Shown: positions 25,902-35,161, counted from the first letter of the stretch. The stretch: 64,000 nt of DNA from Bacillota bacterium (GCA_023439545.1 JAEXNT010000022.1:22498-86497); one strand, 5' to 3'. Numbers and translations are program-made. Notes: generated by a model not told the origin, from the sequence alone.

Positions 25902-26528
25902 GTGGTCGAGGTATATTTGTATCTTCCCGCCGAAAAAACGGATGTCGCGGTCGAATGCGGCATTAAGCTTTCCGAGTGGTACAGCCGTGAAGTAGAGATA
26001 GACGGCGAAATTAAAAAATGTATAACCGCATTGCTCAATCCCAGGGATGACTATGAAAAATACACGTCTGCCGAATTCAAATGCCTGAAACTCGAGGTGC
26101 CGCCCAAACATTGCCGGGTTGCGGACACACTGCTGTATAAGGCGGGCTTGTCGCATCCAGAAGCCATGGACCTCTACAGGCATTCTATAATGCCTATAGA
26201 AGACTACACCTTCGGGAGCTACAGGCTGCCGGAATGCCTTATTACAAGCACCATACTGGGAGACCGGATCAGCCTGCCCGGGAAGGGGCTGGATTCTCCA
26301 GTGCTCTACAGCAATTCGCAGGAGCTTTATTTCAACAACCTGCTGGAAGGTATGAAGGAAGCCCATGACGATCTGAACGATACGCTGCTTTACTTTTTCT
26401 TCAAGAAGCTGAGTGAAGACGGAAAGGCAAAAGTGATAGAGGATAATGCAAACGGACTGGCAATTTTCACCTATGCCGGCGACGGCAGGACTTATACGCT
26501 CAAGATACCCGATATGGGAGGATATTAA
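25902..26528 (+). CDS. Hypothetical protein, 208 residues
   Basis: The GTG is chosen because GGAGGTGA lies just upstream. I do not recognise the family. The protein has no signal peptide or membrane segment and is mixed alpha/beta in composition. Noticeable stretches are YLYLPAEKTDVAVECGIKLSEWY near the start, EVPPKHCRVADTLLYKAGLSHPEAM, and an acidic helix EGMKEAHDDLNDTLLYFFFKKL near residue 155. Codon use is like its neighbours. It may be co-transcribed with the dehydrogenase upstream. Confidence 0.7.
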   Translation: MVEVYLYLPAEKTDVAVECGIKLSEWYSREVEIDGEIKKCITALLNPRDDYEKYTSAEFKCLKLEVPPKHCRVADTLLYKAGLSHPEAMDLYRHSIMPIEDYTFGSYRLPECLITSTILGDRISLPGKGLDSPVLYSNSQELYFNNLLEGMKEAHDDLNDTLLYFFFKKLSEDGKAKVIEDNANGLAIFTYAGDGRTYTLKIPDMGGY

Positions 26529-26635
26529 GGGATAATTAACACATTCTATTGGCTTTACGCATATATTCTCATATGAAGCAAGTTGACATAATTAGTATTG
26601 CTTTTGAAGATTTAAAAAACAATCAGGAGGAACGA

Positions 26636-27637
26636 ATGAAGTACAATATACTGCAGCGGCTCAAGGAGGCCGCGCCGGGCTTTGTTTCCGGCGGCGAACT
26701 CGGGAAGCTGTTAGACGTTTCCAGAACGGCCGTATGGAAATATATCAAAGAACTCAGGCAGGAGGGTTATCTGATCGAAGCATCATCAAGAAAGGGCTAC
26801 AGGCTCCTGCCTTCTTTTGAAAAACTCAATTCATACGAGATAACAGATAGCCTTGGAACTGCCATTGTAGGCCGTGCAGTCGAATACCGCGATATCGTCG
26901 ATTCCACCAACAACCTGGCAAAAAGGCTTGCCGCAGAAGGCTGCATCGAGGGAACGGCTGTAATCGCAGAACGCCAGACTGCGGGCAAGGGGCGGCTCGG
27001 AAGGAACTGGGAGTCTCCTTCGGGCAACGGAATATACATTTCAGTCGTACTAAGGCCTGATATGGCTCCGGCGGAAACACAAATACTTACACTGGCTGCC
27101 GCCACAGCGGCAGCAGGGGCTATACGGGAAGCCACAGGGATCTTTACGGGAATAAAGTGGCCTAACGACCTCGTTATCGAAGGGAAAAAGGTTTGCGGCA
27201 TACTTCTTGAAATGAGCTCCGAAGCGGACAGAGTCAATTATATAGTTCTGGGGATCGGTATAAATTTCTCGCAGGACAGGGAAGACTTCCCCGACGAGCT
27301 TAAGAACAGGGCGACATCACTGAAAATGTCGGCTGAAACCCAGGCTCCCGCAGAAATAAAGCAGTACAGTAAGCTGTCGGTCATACGGGCAGTACTGTTC
27401 AAACTTGATGAAGCGGTTAAACTGATTTCGGACGGGCGTCGCGAGGAGATCCTTCAAAGCTGGCGGAAGTATTCGATAACGCTGGGCAGGACGGTAGGCT
27501 TCAAATTGCAGGGTATCGAATACTCTGGGACCGCTGTCGATATAACCCCGGATGGGAAGCTGTCGGTGGAATGTATGGACGGGGTTCGGCGCAATCTGTA
27601 TTCGGGAGAGGTGTCCGTAAGCGGCATTTACTATTAA
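26636..27637 (+). CDS. birA: Biotin operon repressor / biotin-protein ligase
   Basis: A 333-residue bifunctional BirA. Residues 1-60 form a winged helix (GGELGKLLDVSRTAVWKYIKELRQEGY); the ligase domain follows, with AGKGRLGRNWESPSGNGIY as the biotinyl-AMP loop and GIKWPNDLVIEGKKVCGIL; a small C-terminal SH3-like domain ends it. It attaches biotin to carboxylase carrier proteins and represses biotin genes. AGGAGG lies five bases before this ATG; readings that start earlier lack a site. A TTGACA sits at 26583-26588 as a possible -35. Confidence 0.94.
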   Translation: MKYNILQRLKEAAPGFVSGGELGKLLDVSRTAVWKYIKELRQEGYLIEASSRKGYRLLPSFEKLNSYEITDSLGTAIVGRAVEYRDIVDSTNNLAKRLAAEGCIEGTAVIAERQTAGKGRLGRNWESPSGNGIYISVVLRPDMAPAETQILTLAAATAAAGAIREATGIFTGIKWPNDLVIEGKKVCGILLEMSSEADRVNYIVLGIGINFSQDREDFPDELKNRATSLKMSAETQAPAEIKQYSKLSVIRAVLFKLDEAVKLISDGRREEILQSWRKYSITLGRTVGFKLQGIEYSGTAVDITPDGKLSVECMDGVRRNLYSGEVSVSGIYY

Positions 27638-27638
27638 T

Positions 27639-27806
27639 GTCAGGGGACACACCTTCAGATACCGTAGCAAGGTATGTCTCCTTTTGACGCTAAAGCTAAT
27701 CGGGACACACCATACAAGGTCAGGGGACGCACCTTCAGATACCGTAGCAAGGTATGTCTCCCAATATAAACCGTTAAAAGGAATGTCCCCTTTTGACGCT
27801 AAAGCT
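27639..27806 (+). repeat. Palindromic repeat family B, tandem pair
   Basis: Two copies of an approximately 80-bp unit (27639 and 27719), each with GGGGAC(A/G)CACCTTCAG and GCAAGGTATGTCTCC, which pair with each other, plus the tail TTTTGACGCTAAAGC (27682 and 27791). A related copy is at 31582-31706. Confidence 0.88.
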
Positions 27807-27838
27807 TTATTTTGCAGGATGGCAGGGGGTAATTTTTA

Positions 27839-28633
27839 ATGATAATCGATTTTCATGTGCACTGTTTTGCGGACGAACTGGCACAAAGAGCTGTAGAGGT
27901 GTTGGCAGGAGTGGGAGGTATACCTGCCAGATCCGACGGGACCATATCCGGCATACGGTCATCGATGAAGAAAGCAGGGGTTGACAAATCGGTATTGTTA
28001 AGTATAGCGACGAAACCTCAGCAGACGACAAAGATCAACCAATGGGCGGCTTCGATACAAGCTGACGATATAATCCCCTTCGGAACACTTCACCCGGATT
28101 TTGACGACTGGAAGGCGGAACTTGCGAGAATCCGCTCCGACGGACTAAGAGGAGTGAAATTTCATCCCGATTATCAGCAGTTTTATGTAGATGATCCCAA
28201 AATGTACCCTATATATGAGAAGGCAGCTGAATTGGGGCTGATCGTCATATTCCATGCCGGTCTCGATATCGGTCTGCCGCCGCCTTATCACTGCACTCCC
28301 GAGTGTTTGCGGAAGGTTGTGCGGGAGTTCGGGGGGACAAAGTTCGTCGCCGCACATATGGGAGGCTATGCCTACTGGGATGAGGTCGAACGATACCTGG
28401 TGGGGGAAGACCTGTATTTCGATACCTCTTTTGGAATGCAAAGCATGGAAAGGGAGCAGTTCGACAGGATAGCCTCGCTGCATGGATACGACAAACTGCT
28501 TTTTGCCACCGACTCGCCGTGGGAAGACCAGGCGGAGGAAGTTGAAAGAATACGGGGCGCGATGCTGCCCGAAACCCTGGAAAAGGCGGTATTGGGTGAA
28601 AACGCCGCAAAGTTGCTGGGGTTGACTTGTTGA
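27839..28633 (+). CDS. Amidohydrolase 2 family metal-dependent hydrolase
   Basis: A 264-residue TIM-barrel protein of the amidohydrolase-2 type. Metal-site signs are HVH at residues 6-8, the mid-barrel stretches GVKFHPDYQQFY and IFHAGLDIG, then AAHMGGYAYWDEV and the late Asp in LFATDSPWE. Members hydrolyse or decarboxylate varied small substrates; no substrate can be given here. AGGGGG lies about ten bases before the ATG. It sits directly after the family B repeats. Confidence 0.85.
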   Translation: MIIDFHVHCFADELAQRAVEVLAGVGGIPARSDGTISGIRSSMKKAGVDKSVLLSIATKPQQTTKINQWAASIQADDIIPFGTLHPDFDDWKAELARIRSDGLRGVKFHPDYQQFYVDDPKMYPIYEKAAELGLIVIFHAGLDIGLPPPYHCTPECLRKVVREFGGTKFVAAHMGGYAYWDEVERYLVGEDLYFDTSFGMQSMEREQFDRIASLHGYDKLLFATDSPWEDQAEEVERIRGAMLPETLEKAVLGENAAKLLGLTC

Positions 28634-28681
28634 CTTATTTAAAATAAAATAAGTTAAGCGAATTGACTGGAGGAATAATCG

Positions 28682-29266
28682 ATGGTCGATAATAATCAGG
28701 CCGTAAACGCCCAGAATACGGAAAAAGCTGCGGCTGGGCAGTCAAGGAATGAACAGTCCAGAAGCGAGCAGCCCAGAAACGAACAACCCAAAAATGAGCA
28801 GCCCAGAAATGAGCAGCCGAGGAACGAGCAGAACCGCAATAGAAATTACCAGAGCTATAACCAGGGACAGAGGCAGCATAATCAAGTCCGCCAGCAGAAT
28901 CAGCAGAATCAGCAAAGCTCTGATGCGCAGGCTTCAGCAAATAAGGAATCACAGGGACAGAACCAGTCCCAGAATTCAAGCCATGGACATTTTCAGCCCA
29001 GAAATAATATTCGCCAGCCCAAGCAGCACGAACAGCACAACAAGGAAAACGGGCAGCAGAGGGGTTATTATCGCGACCGTGAAAAGCCGAGAGAGGCTGA
29101 AAGAGACGCCCAACCAAGGCAGCATTCCGGCGTCCAGCAGGTCAGATATGGCAATAACCAGAGGAGCAGGGCTGAAGAGACTATAGACGATATCAAGCAG
29201 GATATCATAAGGCTCGAAAAAGAAATAGATCTTGAAATAAAGGAAATCAGGAGCATGAAGCTTTAG
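28682..29266 (+). CDS. Low-complexity Q/N/R/E-rich protein
   Basis: A 194-residue protein, largely disordered. Residues 20-52 repeat a five-residue unit of the form RNEQP (R/S/K variants), backed by a 15-bp DNA repeat. Then come Gln/Asn/Ser-rich stretches to about residue 150 and a charged C-terminal helix (ETIDDIKQDIIRLEKEIDLE). Good GGAGGA ahead of the ATG. Similar disordered proteins occur near coaX in some Clostridia, but I assign no function. The strong net positive-polar content suggests nucleic acid or surface contact, which is only a guess. Confidence 0.7.
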   Translation: MVDNNQAVNAQNTEKAAAGQSRNEQSRSEQPRNEQPKNEQPRNEQPRNEQNRNRNYQSYNQGQRQHNQVRQQNQQNQQSSDAQASANKESQGQNQSQNSSHGHFQPRNNIRQPKQHEQHNKENGQQRGYYRDREKPREAERDAQPRQHSGVQQVRYGNNQRSRAEETIDDIKQDIIRLEKEIDLEIKEIRSMKL

Positions 29267-29304
29267 AGGTAAGCTTCCGCTATACTGATACGGAGGATTT
29301 TACA

Positions 29305-30096
29305 GTGCTTTTGGCAGTGAACGTAGGCAACACCAATATCAGGTTTGGCGTTTATGATGACAGTAAACTCATAGCCCATTGGAAGGTCGGTACAAACAGG
29401 GAATGGACAGCCGACGAATTCGGCATGTATTTCATCAACTTTTTCAACTATGAAAAGCTTTCAATTGAAGATATAGAGGCGGTCGTAATCGCATCGGTCG
29501 TGCCGCCGGTAATGTTCTCTCTTGAACATGCAATCCAGAGGTATATGAAGAAGGATCCCATACTTATCGGGCCGGGCATCAAAACGGGAATTAACATAAA
29601 ATATGAAAACCCGCGTGAACTGGGAGCGGACAGGATCGTAAACGCCGTCGCAGCCTACGAGATATATGGCGGACCTATCATTGTTGTAGATTTCGGAACG
29701 GCTACCACCTTCAACGCCATCTCCTCCAAAGGGGAATTTCTTGGAGGCGTGATATGCCCCGGCATCAAAATTGCAGCCGACGCTTTGTACCAGAGAACCG
29801 CGAAGCTGCCAAGGATCGATCTGACAAAGCACGGCGCGGTCATTGCACGCAACACATCAGCAGGCATGCAGTCCGGCGTATTCCACGGATATGTCGGTCA
29901 GGTCAACTATCTTGTGAGTAAGATCAAACAGGAAATGAAGGAAGAAAACATAAAAGTCATAGCGACGGGCGGGCTTGCGAAATTCATCGCGTCCGAAGCC
30001 GAGACGATAGATGAGGTCAACGGCCGCCTCACGCTTGAAGGACTTCGAATCATATACGAAAAAAACAGGAATGAGATAAGAGGAGAGCAGCTATAG
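29305..30096 (+). CDS. coaX: Type III pantothenate kinase
   Basis: A 263-residue ASKHA-fold kinase that phosphorylates pantothenate, the first step of coenzyme A synthesis. It shows the phosphate motif VNVGNTNIRFG at the N-terminus, GADRIVNAVAAYE, and DFGTATTFNAIS. GTG start with GGAGGA ahead. The TAG stop overlaps the likely start region of the next gene. CoaX is the usual Clostridial pantothenate kinase and often sits near birA, as here. Confidence 0.95.
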   Translation: MLLAVNVGNTNIRFGVYDDSKLIAHWKVGTNREWTADEFGMYFINFFNYEKLSIEDIEAVVIASVVPPVMFSLEHAIQRYMKKDPILIGPGIKTGINIKYENPRELGADRIVNAVAAYEIYGGPIIVVDFGTATTFNAISSKGEFLGGVICPGIKIAADALYQRTAKLPRIDLTKHGAVIARNTSAGMQSGVFHGYVGQVNYLVSKIKQEMKEENIKVIATGGLAKFIASEAETIDEVNGRLTLEGLRIIYEKNRNEIRGEQL

Positions 30097-31541
30097 GAAA
30101 TTGGAATACGCCTGTCTACAGTGCAATAAGATCCTATACTGAAAAACTGCCGGTTTCTTTCCATATGCCGGGTCACAAGCTGGGGAAGGGTATCCCGGAG
30201 ATGTTTCTGCCGGAGATCGAAAAACTGGATCTGACCGAAATACCAGGTCTGGATAATCTCCATGCTCCGGCAGGCGTGTTGCAAGAGGCACAGGAACTGG
30301 CTGCACGGGCCTTCGGCGCCAAAAATAGTTATTTTCTTGTCAATGGAAGTACCGTAGGCCTTCATGCCGCGATTTCGGCCGTATGCAGGCCGGGTGATCA
30401 CCTGATTGCCGGACGCGATTCACACAGTGCAGTGATAAACGGCATGCTGCTGAGGGGCGTCTATCCGGCATATATACTGCCTGAATATTCGCCGGAGTTC
30501 GGGATAAATACCGGCATTACGCCGCAGGCCGTCGAGAAGGCACTTTTCGAAGTACCTGACGCTGCGGGCGTTCTTATCACAAGGCCCAATTATTACGGCG
30601 TCTGCAGCGATATAAAAAAAATTTCGGAAACAGTTCATAAGTATAATAAAATACTCATCGTCGACGAAGCTCACGGAGCGCATCTTTCATTCCATCCAGG
30701 GCTTCCTGCCGGCGCGCTCGAAGCCGGTGCGGACCTTTGCATACAGAGTGCCCACAAAACGCTTCCGGCATTTACTCAGGGAGCCTATCTTCATGTCGGC
30801 TCGGACCGGATTGACAGGGAAAGGCTCGAATACTTCCTTGATATGTTCCAGACCACGAGCCCGTCCTATGTTATTATGGCATATCTTGATATAGCCAGAG
30901 AGCTTATGGAGAAAAACGGCAGAAGTCTGCTGGACGGACTGCTCTCTTCGATAAGGTCTTCAATGGACGAATTTTGCAATAGCGGTATCAGAATCCTGGA
31001 CCGTAACGCGTTGCCTGGTTTTGAACCCGATGTGACCAGAATAACCGCAAATACGGCAGGTATCGGCATTACAGGCTATTCCGCTGAAAAGCTGCTCCGG
31101 GATGGCCATAACATACAGGTGGAGATGTCCGACCTGTTCAATATCGTTTGCATAACCACGGTAGCTGACGATGCCGAAAGCGTACGCAGACTTTTCTCGG
31201 CGCTTTCCAGCCTTGAAAAGGCTCAAGTGCACGGCAAAACAGAGGAATTGATCGAAATGATGTCCATTGCCGCTGAATACCGGGGACTAAAAAGGCCAGC
31301 ACAGACGGTGAGACCTTCAATGATACTCGAGGCCGGTGTAGACCGTATACCGCTCGAAGATGCCGCAGGCAGAACGAGCAGGGGTATGATTTCTCCGTAT
31401 CCTCCCGGCTTGCCACTGGTCTGCCCCGGAGAGATAATAAGCCGGGATATTGTCGATTATATCACGACGCTCGTCCGTTCCGGCGGTTCTGTTCATGGGG
31501 TTGGAGAGGACGGCACAGTTGCGGTACTGAACAGGAAATAA
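30093..31541 (+). CDS. Orn/Lys/Arg decarboxylase family PLP enzyme (YaaO-like), unusual start
   Basis: A 482-residue fold-type I PLP enzyme. The family N-terminal signature FHMPGHK continues upstream of the first ATG (30165), which is inside it. Reading back, the frame is open to a TGA at 30072 with no ATG, GTG or TTG. AGGAGAG (30081-30087) is followed by ATA at 30093, which overlaps the coaX stop, so I start it there; AUA initiation or a base error are both possible. PLP lysine lies in SAHKTLPAFTQG. B. subtilis has yaaO just before tmk, the same order as here. Substrate unknown; such short forms lack the E. coli wing domain. Confidence 0.75.
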   Translation: MGNWNTPVYSAIRSYTEKLPVSFHMPGHKLGKGIPEMFLPEIEKLDLTEIPGLDNLHAPAGVLQEAQELAARAFGAKNSYFLVNGSTVGLHAAISAVCRPGDHLIAGRDSHSAVINGMLLRGVYPAYILPEYSPEFGINTGITPQAVEKALFEVPDAAGVLITRPNYYGVCSDIKKISETVHKYNKILIVDEAHGAHLSFHPGLPAGALEAGADLCIQSAHKTLPAFTQGAYLHVGSDRIDRERLEYFLDMFQTTSPSYVIMAYLDIARELMEKNGRSLLDGLLSSIRSSMDEFCNSGIRILDRNALPGFEPDVTRITANTAGIGITGYSAEKLLRDGHNIQVEMSDLFNIVCITTVADDAESVRRLFSALSSLEKAQVHGKTEELIEMMSIAAEYRGLKRPAQTVRPSMILEAGVDRIPLEDAAGRTSRGMISPYPPGLPLVCPGEIISRDIVDYITTLVRSGGSVHGVGEDGTVAVLNRK

Positions 31542-31581
31542 ATCATGTGTGGCAAGCATGCCGCCGATAAGGTATAATGTA

Positions 31582-31706
31582 AAGGGACACACCTTCAAAT
31601 ACCTTAACAAGGTATATCCCTTTTCGACGCTAAAGCTAATTGGGACACACCGTATAAGGTCGATGGACACACATTACAAGGAATGTCCCCTCCTGACGCT
31701 AAAGCA
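31582..31706 (+). repeat. Palindromic repeat family B, second locus
   Basis: GGGACACACCTTCAAATACC and AAGGTATATCCC pair, followed by TTTTCGACGCTAAAGC. A second part has GGAATGTCCCC and TGACGCTAAAGC. Same architecture as 27639-27806. Confidence 0.85.
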
Positions 31707-31746
31707 ATAAAAATAGCAGGTAGAAGCAGCATATGGGTGGGTAAAT

Positions 31747-32385
31747 ATGAATAGGGGATTGTTTGTCACAGTTGAAGGCACGGACGGAAGCGGAAAGACG
31801 ACGCAGATTATGAGAATGCGGGAGCACCTTACGTCGATGGGCTGTGAAGTGCTTCTTACCAGGGAACCGGGCGGGACGCGCATCAGTGAAAATATACGCT
31901 CCATAATACTGGACCCGGCATATACTGAAATGTCGGATACCGCTGAACTGCTTCTGTATTCGGCGGCACGGGCGCAATTGGTGGAGCAGGTGATACGGCC
32001 GGCGGTAGAGAAAAACGTGACGGTCATCTGCGACAGGTATGTGGATTCCTTTTACGCCTATCAGGGTTTCGGCAGGGGGATCGCGCTGGATAGACTCGAA
32101 AGTATCACGAATATAGCGGTAAACGGATTGATGCCAGATGTAACCTTCTTTCTCGACCTGGATCCCGAAATAGGCCTGAAAAGGAGAATGGAATCGACGG
32201 GAAGCGACAGGATAGAAAATGAACTGATGGATTTTCACAGGAAGGTTTATCAGGGATATAAGAAATTGGCCGAAAGATTTCCTGACAGAATAAAGACTAT
32301 TGACGCTTCAAGGCAGGAAGAGGAAGTTTGGCGGGATATTCGAAGGCAGTTGGAAATGACACTCGGTTTTATAAAGCTGGTATAG
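31747..32385 (+). CDS. tmk: Thymidylate kinase
   Basis: A 212-residue kinase that converts dTMP to dTDP. P-loop EGTDGSGKTT (residues 10-18), LTREPGGTRISENIR, and the CDRYVDSFYAYQGFGRGI region are typical. It starts the tmk-darA-yaaR-holB-ricT run found in many Firmicutes. A GGGTGGG lies a few bases before the ATG. Confidence 0.95.
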   Translation: MNRGLFVTVEGTDGSGKTTQIMRMREHLTSMGCEVLLTREPGGTRISENIRSIILDPAYTEMSDTAELLLYSAARAQLVEQVIRPAVEKNVTVICDRYVDSFYAYQGFGRGIALDRLESITNIAVNGLMPDVTFFLDLDPEIGLKRRMESTGSDRIENELMDFHRKVYQGYKKLAERFPDRIKTIDASRQEEEVWRDIRRQLEMTLGFIKLV

Positions 32386-32417
32386 ATAAATCATACTTTC
32401 AAAGGGAGGTTGAGCGT

Positions 32418-32747
32418 ATGAAACTTGTATTTGCGATCGTTCATGATGAAGATGGCGCAAAGGTCATGGAAGAGCTTAACAAAAACGGATTCAGCGTTAC
32501 CAAACTCTGTTCTTCGGGCGGTTTTCTGAAGGCAGGCAATACGACTCTGCTTGTAGGCGTCGAAGAAGCCAGCCTGGACACTGTCATCGATGTCATCAAG
32601 AGAAAGTCGAAGAGCAGGAAACAGGTTATCAACTCAAGCATGACTCCGAACGGCATGGGCGGGATGTTCATCCCATATCCTGTCGAAGTGGTCGTAGGCG
32701 GCGCCACGATTTTCATCCTGGATGTCGAACGTTTCGAGAAGGCTTAG
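32418..32747 (+). CDS. darA: Cyclic-di-AMP receptor DarA (YaaQ/PstA)
   Basis: A 109-residue PII-like protein. The start is the ATG after GGGAGGTTGAG. Family stretches KLVFAIVHDEDGAKVMEELNK (cut here for length: the first 20 residues), LCSSGGFLKAGNTTLLVGVE and the C-terminal FIPYPVEVVVGGATIFI match DarA/PstA, which bind c-di-AMP as trimers. The conserved place after tmk supports this. Downstream effect in the cell is not settled in the family. Confidence 0.9.
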   Translation: MKLVFAIVHDEDGAKVMEELNKNGFSVTKLCSSGGFLKAGNTTLLVGVEEASLDTVIDVIKRKSKSRKQVINSSMTPNGMGGMFIPYPVEVVVGGATIFILDVERFEKA

Positions 32748-32783
32748 CCCTGTAAGCGGCGTTTCGCGTATGGAGGTATACCT

Positions 32784-33236
32784 TTGAAGGTCGTAGATAC
32801 TTTGGGTAATCCCGCGGGATTATCCGGCATGCCGGTCAAGGATGATGTTAAGATAAAAGCGGGTAAAAATGCCGATTTCCAAAACCAGCTGGCAAAAGCG
32901 GAGGATCTTGGTTATGAGCAGCGCCTTGAAAAGCTGGTACAGGACATCACTAATCAGGGTGAGACTCTCTCAAAAAGGGTGGACGTCCGGGAACTGAAGA
33001 TATACAAGAAGCTTATCGCGGAATTCCTTGAAACAGCGCTCGGAAATTCGAGAAAATTTTCGAAGAAAAGCCTTCTGGACAGAAGAGGAAGGCATAAGGT
33101 TTATGCGATAGTACAGAGCATCAATGACGAACTGGATAGACTTACCCAGGATGTTCTGAACGGGGAAAAGGACAACATAAACCTTCTCAGGCGTTTGGAA
33201 GATATCAGGGGACTTATACTCGACCTGTACTGGTAG
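32784..33236 (+). CDS. YaaR family protein (DUF327)
   Basis: A 150-residue mostly helical protein starting at TTG, with GGAGG eight bases ahead. RVDVRELKIYKKLIAEFLE and the GRHKVYAIVQSINDELDRLT stretch are diagnostic of YaaR/DUF327. It lies in the conserved order darA-yaaR-holB. The function is unknown in the family. Confidence 0.9.
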   Translation: MKVVDTLGNPAGLSGMPVKDDVKIKAGKNADFQNQLAKAEDLGYEQRLEKLVQDITNQGETLSKRVDVRELKIYKKLIAEFLETALGNSRKFSKKSLLDRRGRHKVYAIVQSINDELDRLTQDVLNGEKDNINLLRRLEDIRGLILDLYW

Positions 33237-33248
33237 ACAGTACGTTTA

Positions 33249-33272
33249 GCGCCCTTAAGGCGCGGAGTTCAT
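33249..33272 (+). promoter_or_regulatory. Small hairpin before holB
   Basis: GCGCC-CTTAA-GGCGC followed by GGAGTTCAT. Almost the same block (GCGCC, six-base loop, GGCGC, GGATATCAT) lies in the leuC leader at 7996-8020. Confidence 0.45.
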
Positions 33273-33305
33273 TTGAAACGTACAAAGATAGGATGGGGAC
33301 AATAA

Positions 33306-34292
33306 ATGGATTTCGGCGGTATCATAGGGCAAAAAGAGGTTGTCGGCAGTCTCGAAAGAGCACTGTCGGAAAACAGAGTCGGACACGCATATATATTTAC
33401 GGGACCGGCCGGCATGGGTAAGAAAACGATATCCCATCTGTTTGCCGGTCTTTTGTTGTGTGATGCTCAAAAGGGCGGAAGGACCTGTGGGAAATGCATC
33501 CCGTGCCAGCTTTTCGAAAATGGCTCGAACCCCGATTTCCACAGGATCAATACCGATGAAGCCAGCATAGGCGTGGATATGATAAGGGGCATCCAAGGAG
33601 AAGTCGCTATTAAGCCGATGTATTCGAAGCGAAAAGTATATATCGTAGAAGATGCGTCAAAAATGACGGAGCAGGCACAGAACTGTCTTCTTAAGACCTT
33701 TGAGGAACCGCCGGAATATGTGGTCATAATACTTCTTACTGCAAATTATGAGGCTCTCCTGGAAACCGTTCGGTCACGGGCGCAGCACCTGCATTTCAAA
33801 AAATATACGCATGACCAGGTGCGCCAGGCTTTGACCCTGATACTGGGAAAGGAAGACGGGAAGGCCGGACTGGCTATAGATTATGCAGACGGAAATATAG
33901 GCCTTGCTTTGGAGCTCGCGGGTTCGGGGGATTTCTCAAAGCTGCGCGAACGCGTACTCGCGTTGCTGCCAGGCGTCGAAAAGGGAAAAACCTCCGACAT
34001 GTTGGAATTTACGGCGTTCTTTGAGGAAAACAGGGACAGCGCAGGTTTACTGCTGGACATAATGCTGCTTTATTACAGGGATCTGCTGATAATGTGTGAG
34101 ACTGGAAACGAAAATATGTTGATTAATTCAGATAAAAAGGATATGATATTTAATAATGCCCAAATGCGCACAAGTCGCGGTATCGTAGGCAAAATCGATG
34201 CTTTGGAGGCTGCCCGCAGGGCGTTGAAACAGAATGCCAACATGCAGTTGGTCGTAGATAATTTGTTGATTAGTCTTCGGGAGGATTTTTAA
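33306..34292 (+). CDS. holB: DNA polymerase III delta' subunit
   Basis: A 328-residue clamp-loader subunit. Walker A GPAGMGKKT (about 37-45), a zinc module with Cys in CDAQKGGRTCGKCIPC, and the KTFEEPP motif (LLKTFEEPPEYVVIILLT) are all seen. The Walker B Asp region reads VYIVEDASKM, where loaders often have DEAD-like acid residues and delta' is usually degenerate. It is the fifth gene of the conserved block; ATG of ricT overlaps its stop. Confidence 0.92.
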   Translation: MDFGGIIGQKEVVGSLERALSENRVGHAYIFTGPAGMGKKTISHLFAGLLLCDAQKGGRTCGKCIPCQLFENGSNPDFHRINTDEASIGVDMIRGIQGEVAIKPMYSKRKVYIVEDASKMTEQAQNCLLKTFEEPPEYVVIILLTANYEALLETVRSRAQHLHFKKYTHDQVRQALTLILGKEDGKAGLAIDYADGNIGLALELAGSGDFSKLRERVLALLPGVEKGKTSDMLEFTAFFEENRDSAGLLLDIMLLYYRDLLIMCETGNENMLINSDKKDMIFNNAQMRTSRGIVGKIDALEAARRALKQNANMQLVVDNLLISLREDF

Positions 34293-35161
34293 TGGTAAAG
34301 GTGGTTGGAGTCAGATTTAAGAAGGCCGGAAAGGTATATTACTTCGACCCTGATCAGTTCGAAATAGACGCCGGAGCCAATGTGATAGTTGAAACGGCGA
34401 GGGGAATAGAATTCGGGGAGGCTGTCATTCCGACCCGCGAGATTACCGATGACGAGGTCGTCGCTCCGCTGAAAAAAGTCATGCGTGTCGCGACGGAAGA
34501 TGATGTAAAGCATGCGTCAGATAACAGCCGTAAGGAGAAGGAGGCTTTTGCGACCTGTCTCCAGAAAATCAGGGATCACAACCTTGAAATGAAATTGATC
34601 GATGTAGAATATACATTTGATAATAATAAAATATTGTTTTACTTTACAGCCGACGGCAGGGTAGATTTCAGAGAATTGGTCAAGGACCTGGCGGCGGTGT
34701 TCAAGACACGTATAGAATTGCGCCAGATAGGCGTCAGGGATGAATCGAAGATGATGGGCGGCATAGGGGTGTGCGGAAGAGTGCTCTGCTGCAGCTCGTA
34801 CCTTGGGGAATTCCAGCCGGTATCGATAAAAATGGCGAAGGAACAGGGGCTGTCCCTCAATCCTACCAAGATATCGGGAACGTGCGGAAGACTTATGTGC
34901 TGCCTCAAATACGAGCAGGACGCCTATGAGTCGATAATAAAGAGAGCTCCAAAGACCGGAGCGATCGTTGATACTCCCGAAGGCCAGGGTGTGGTCGTAG
35001 AGACCTACCTGATCAGGGAGATCGTCAAGGTCAAGCTTGACAAGGGCAACGAGACTGATCTGAAATCCTACAAATTCAATGAAATCAAGCTCATAAAAGA
35101 TGTGACCGTCCGCGAGGAGAGCGATGCGGATATAGAGGCGTTGAAAGCGCTGGAGGACTAA
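34292..35161 (+). CDS. ricT: PSP1-domain protein RicT (YaaT)
   Basis: A 289-residue protein of the PSP1/RicT family. Two cysteine pairs, GVCGRVLCCSSYL and GTCGRLMCCLKYE, mark the Fe-S binding core. In B. subtilis RicT forms the RicAFT complex (with YlbF and YmcA) which supports RNase Y and mRNA maturation and affects sporulation. Start overlaps holB by one base. A weak hairpin AAAGTATT/AATACTTT (35210-35233) follows the stop. Confidence 0.93.
   Translation: MVKVVGVRFKKAGKVYYFDPDQFEIDAGANVIVETARGIEFGEAVIPTREITDDEVVAPLKKVMRVATEDDVKHASDNSRKEKEAFATCLQKIRDHNLEMKLIDVEYTFDNNKILFYFTADGRVDFRELVKDLAAVFKTRIELRQIGVRDESKMMGGIGVCGRVLCCSSYLGEFQPVSIKMAKEQGLSLNPTKISGTCGRLMCCLKYEQDAYESIIKRAPKTGAIVDTPEGQGVVVETYLIREIVKVKLDKGNETDLKSYKFNEIKLIKDVTVREESDADIEALKALED

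Noticed and set aside
27639..31706. Composite mobile element bounded by the two family B repeat loci
   Set aside because: The genes between are housekeeping (amidohydrolase, coaX, decarboxylase) with no transposase, and the repeats are in direct orientation with more copies elsewhere.
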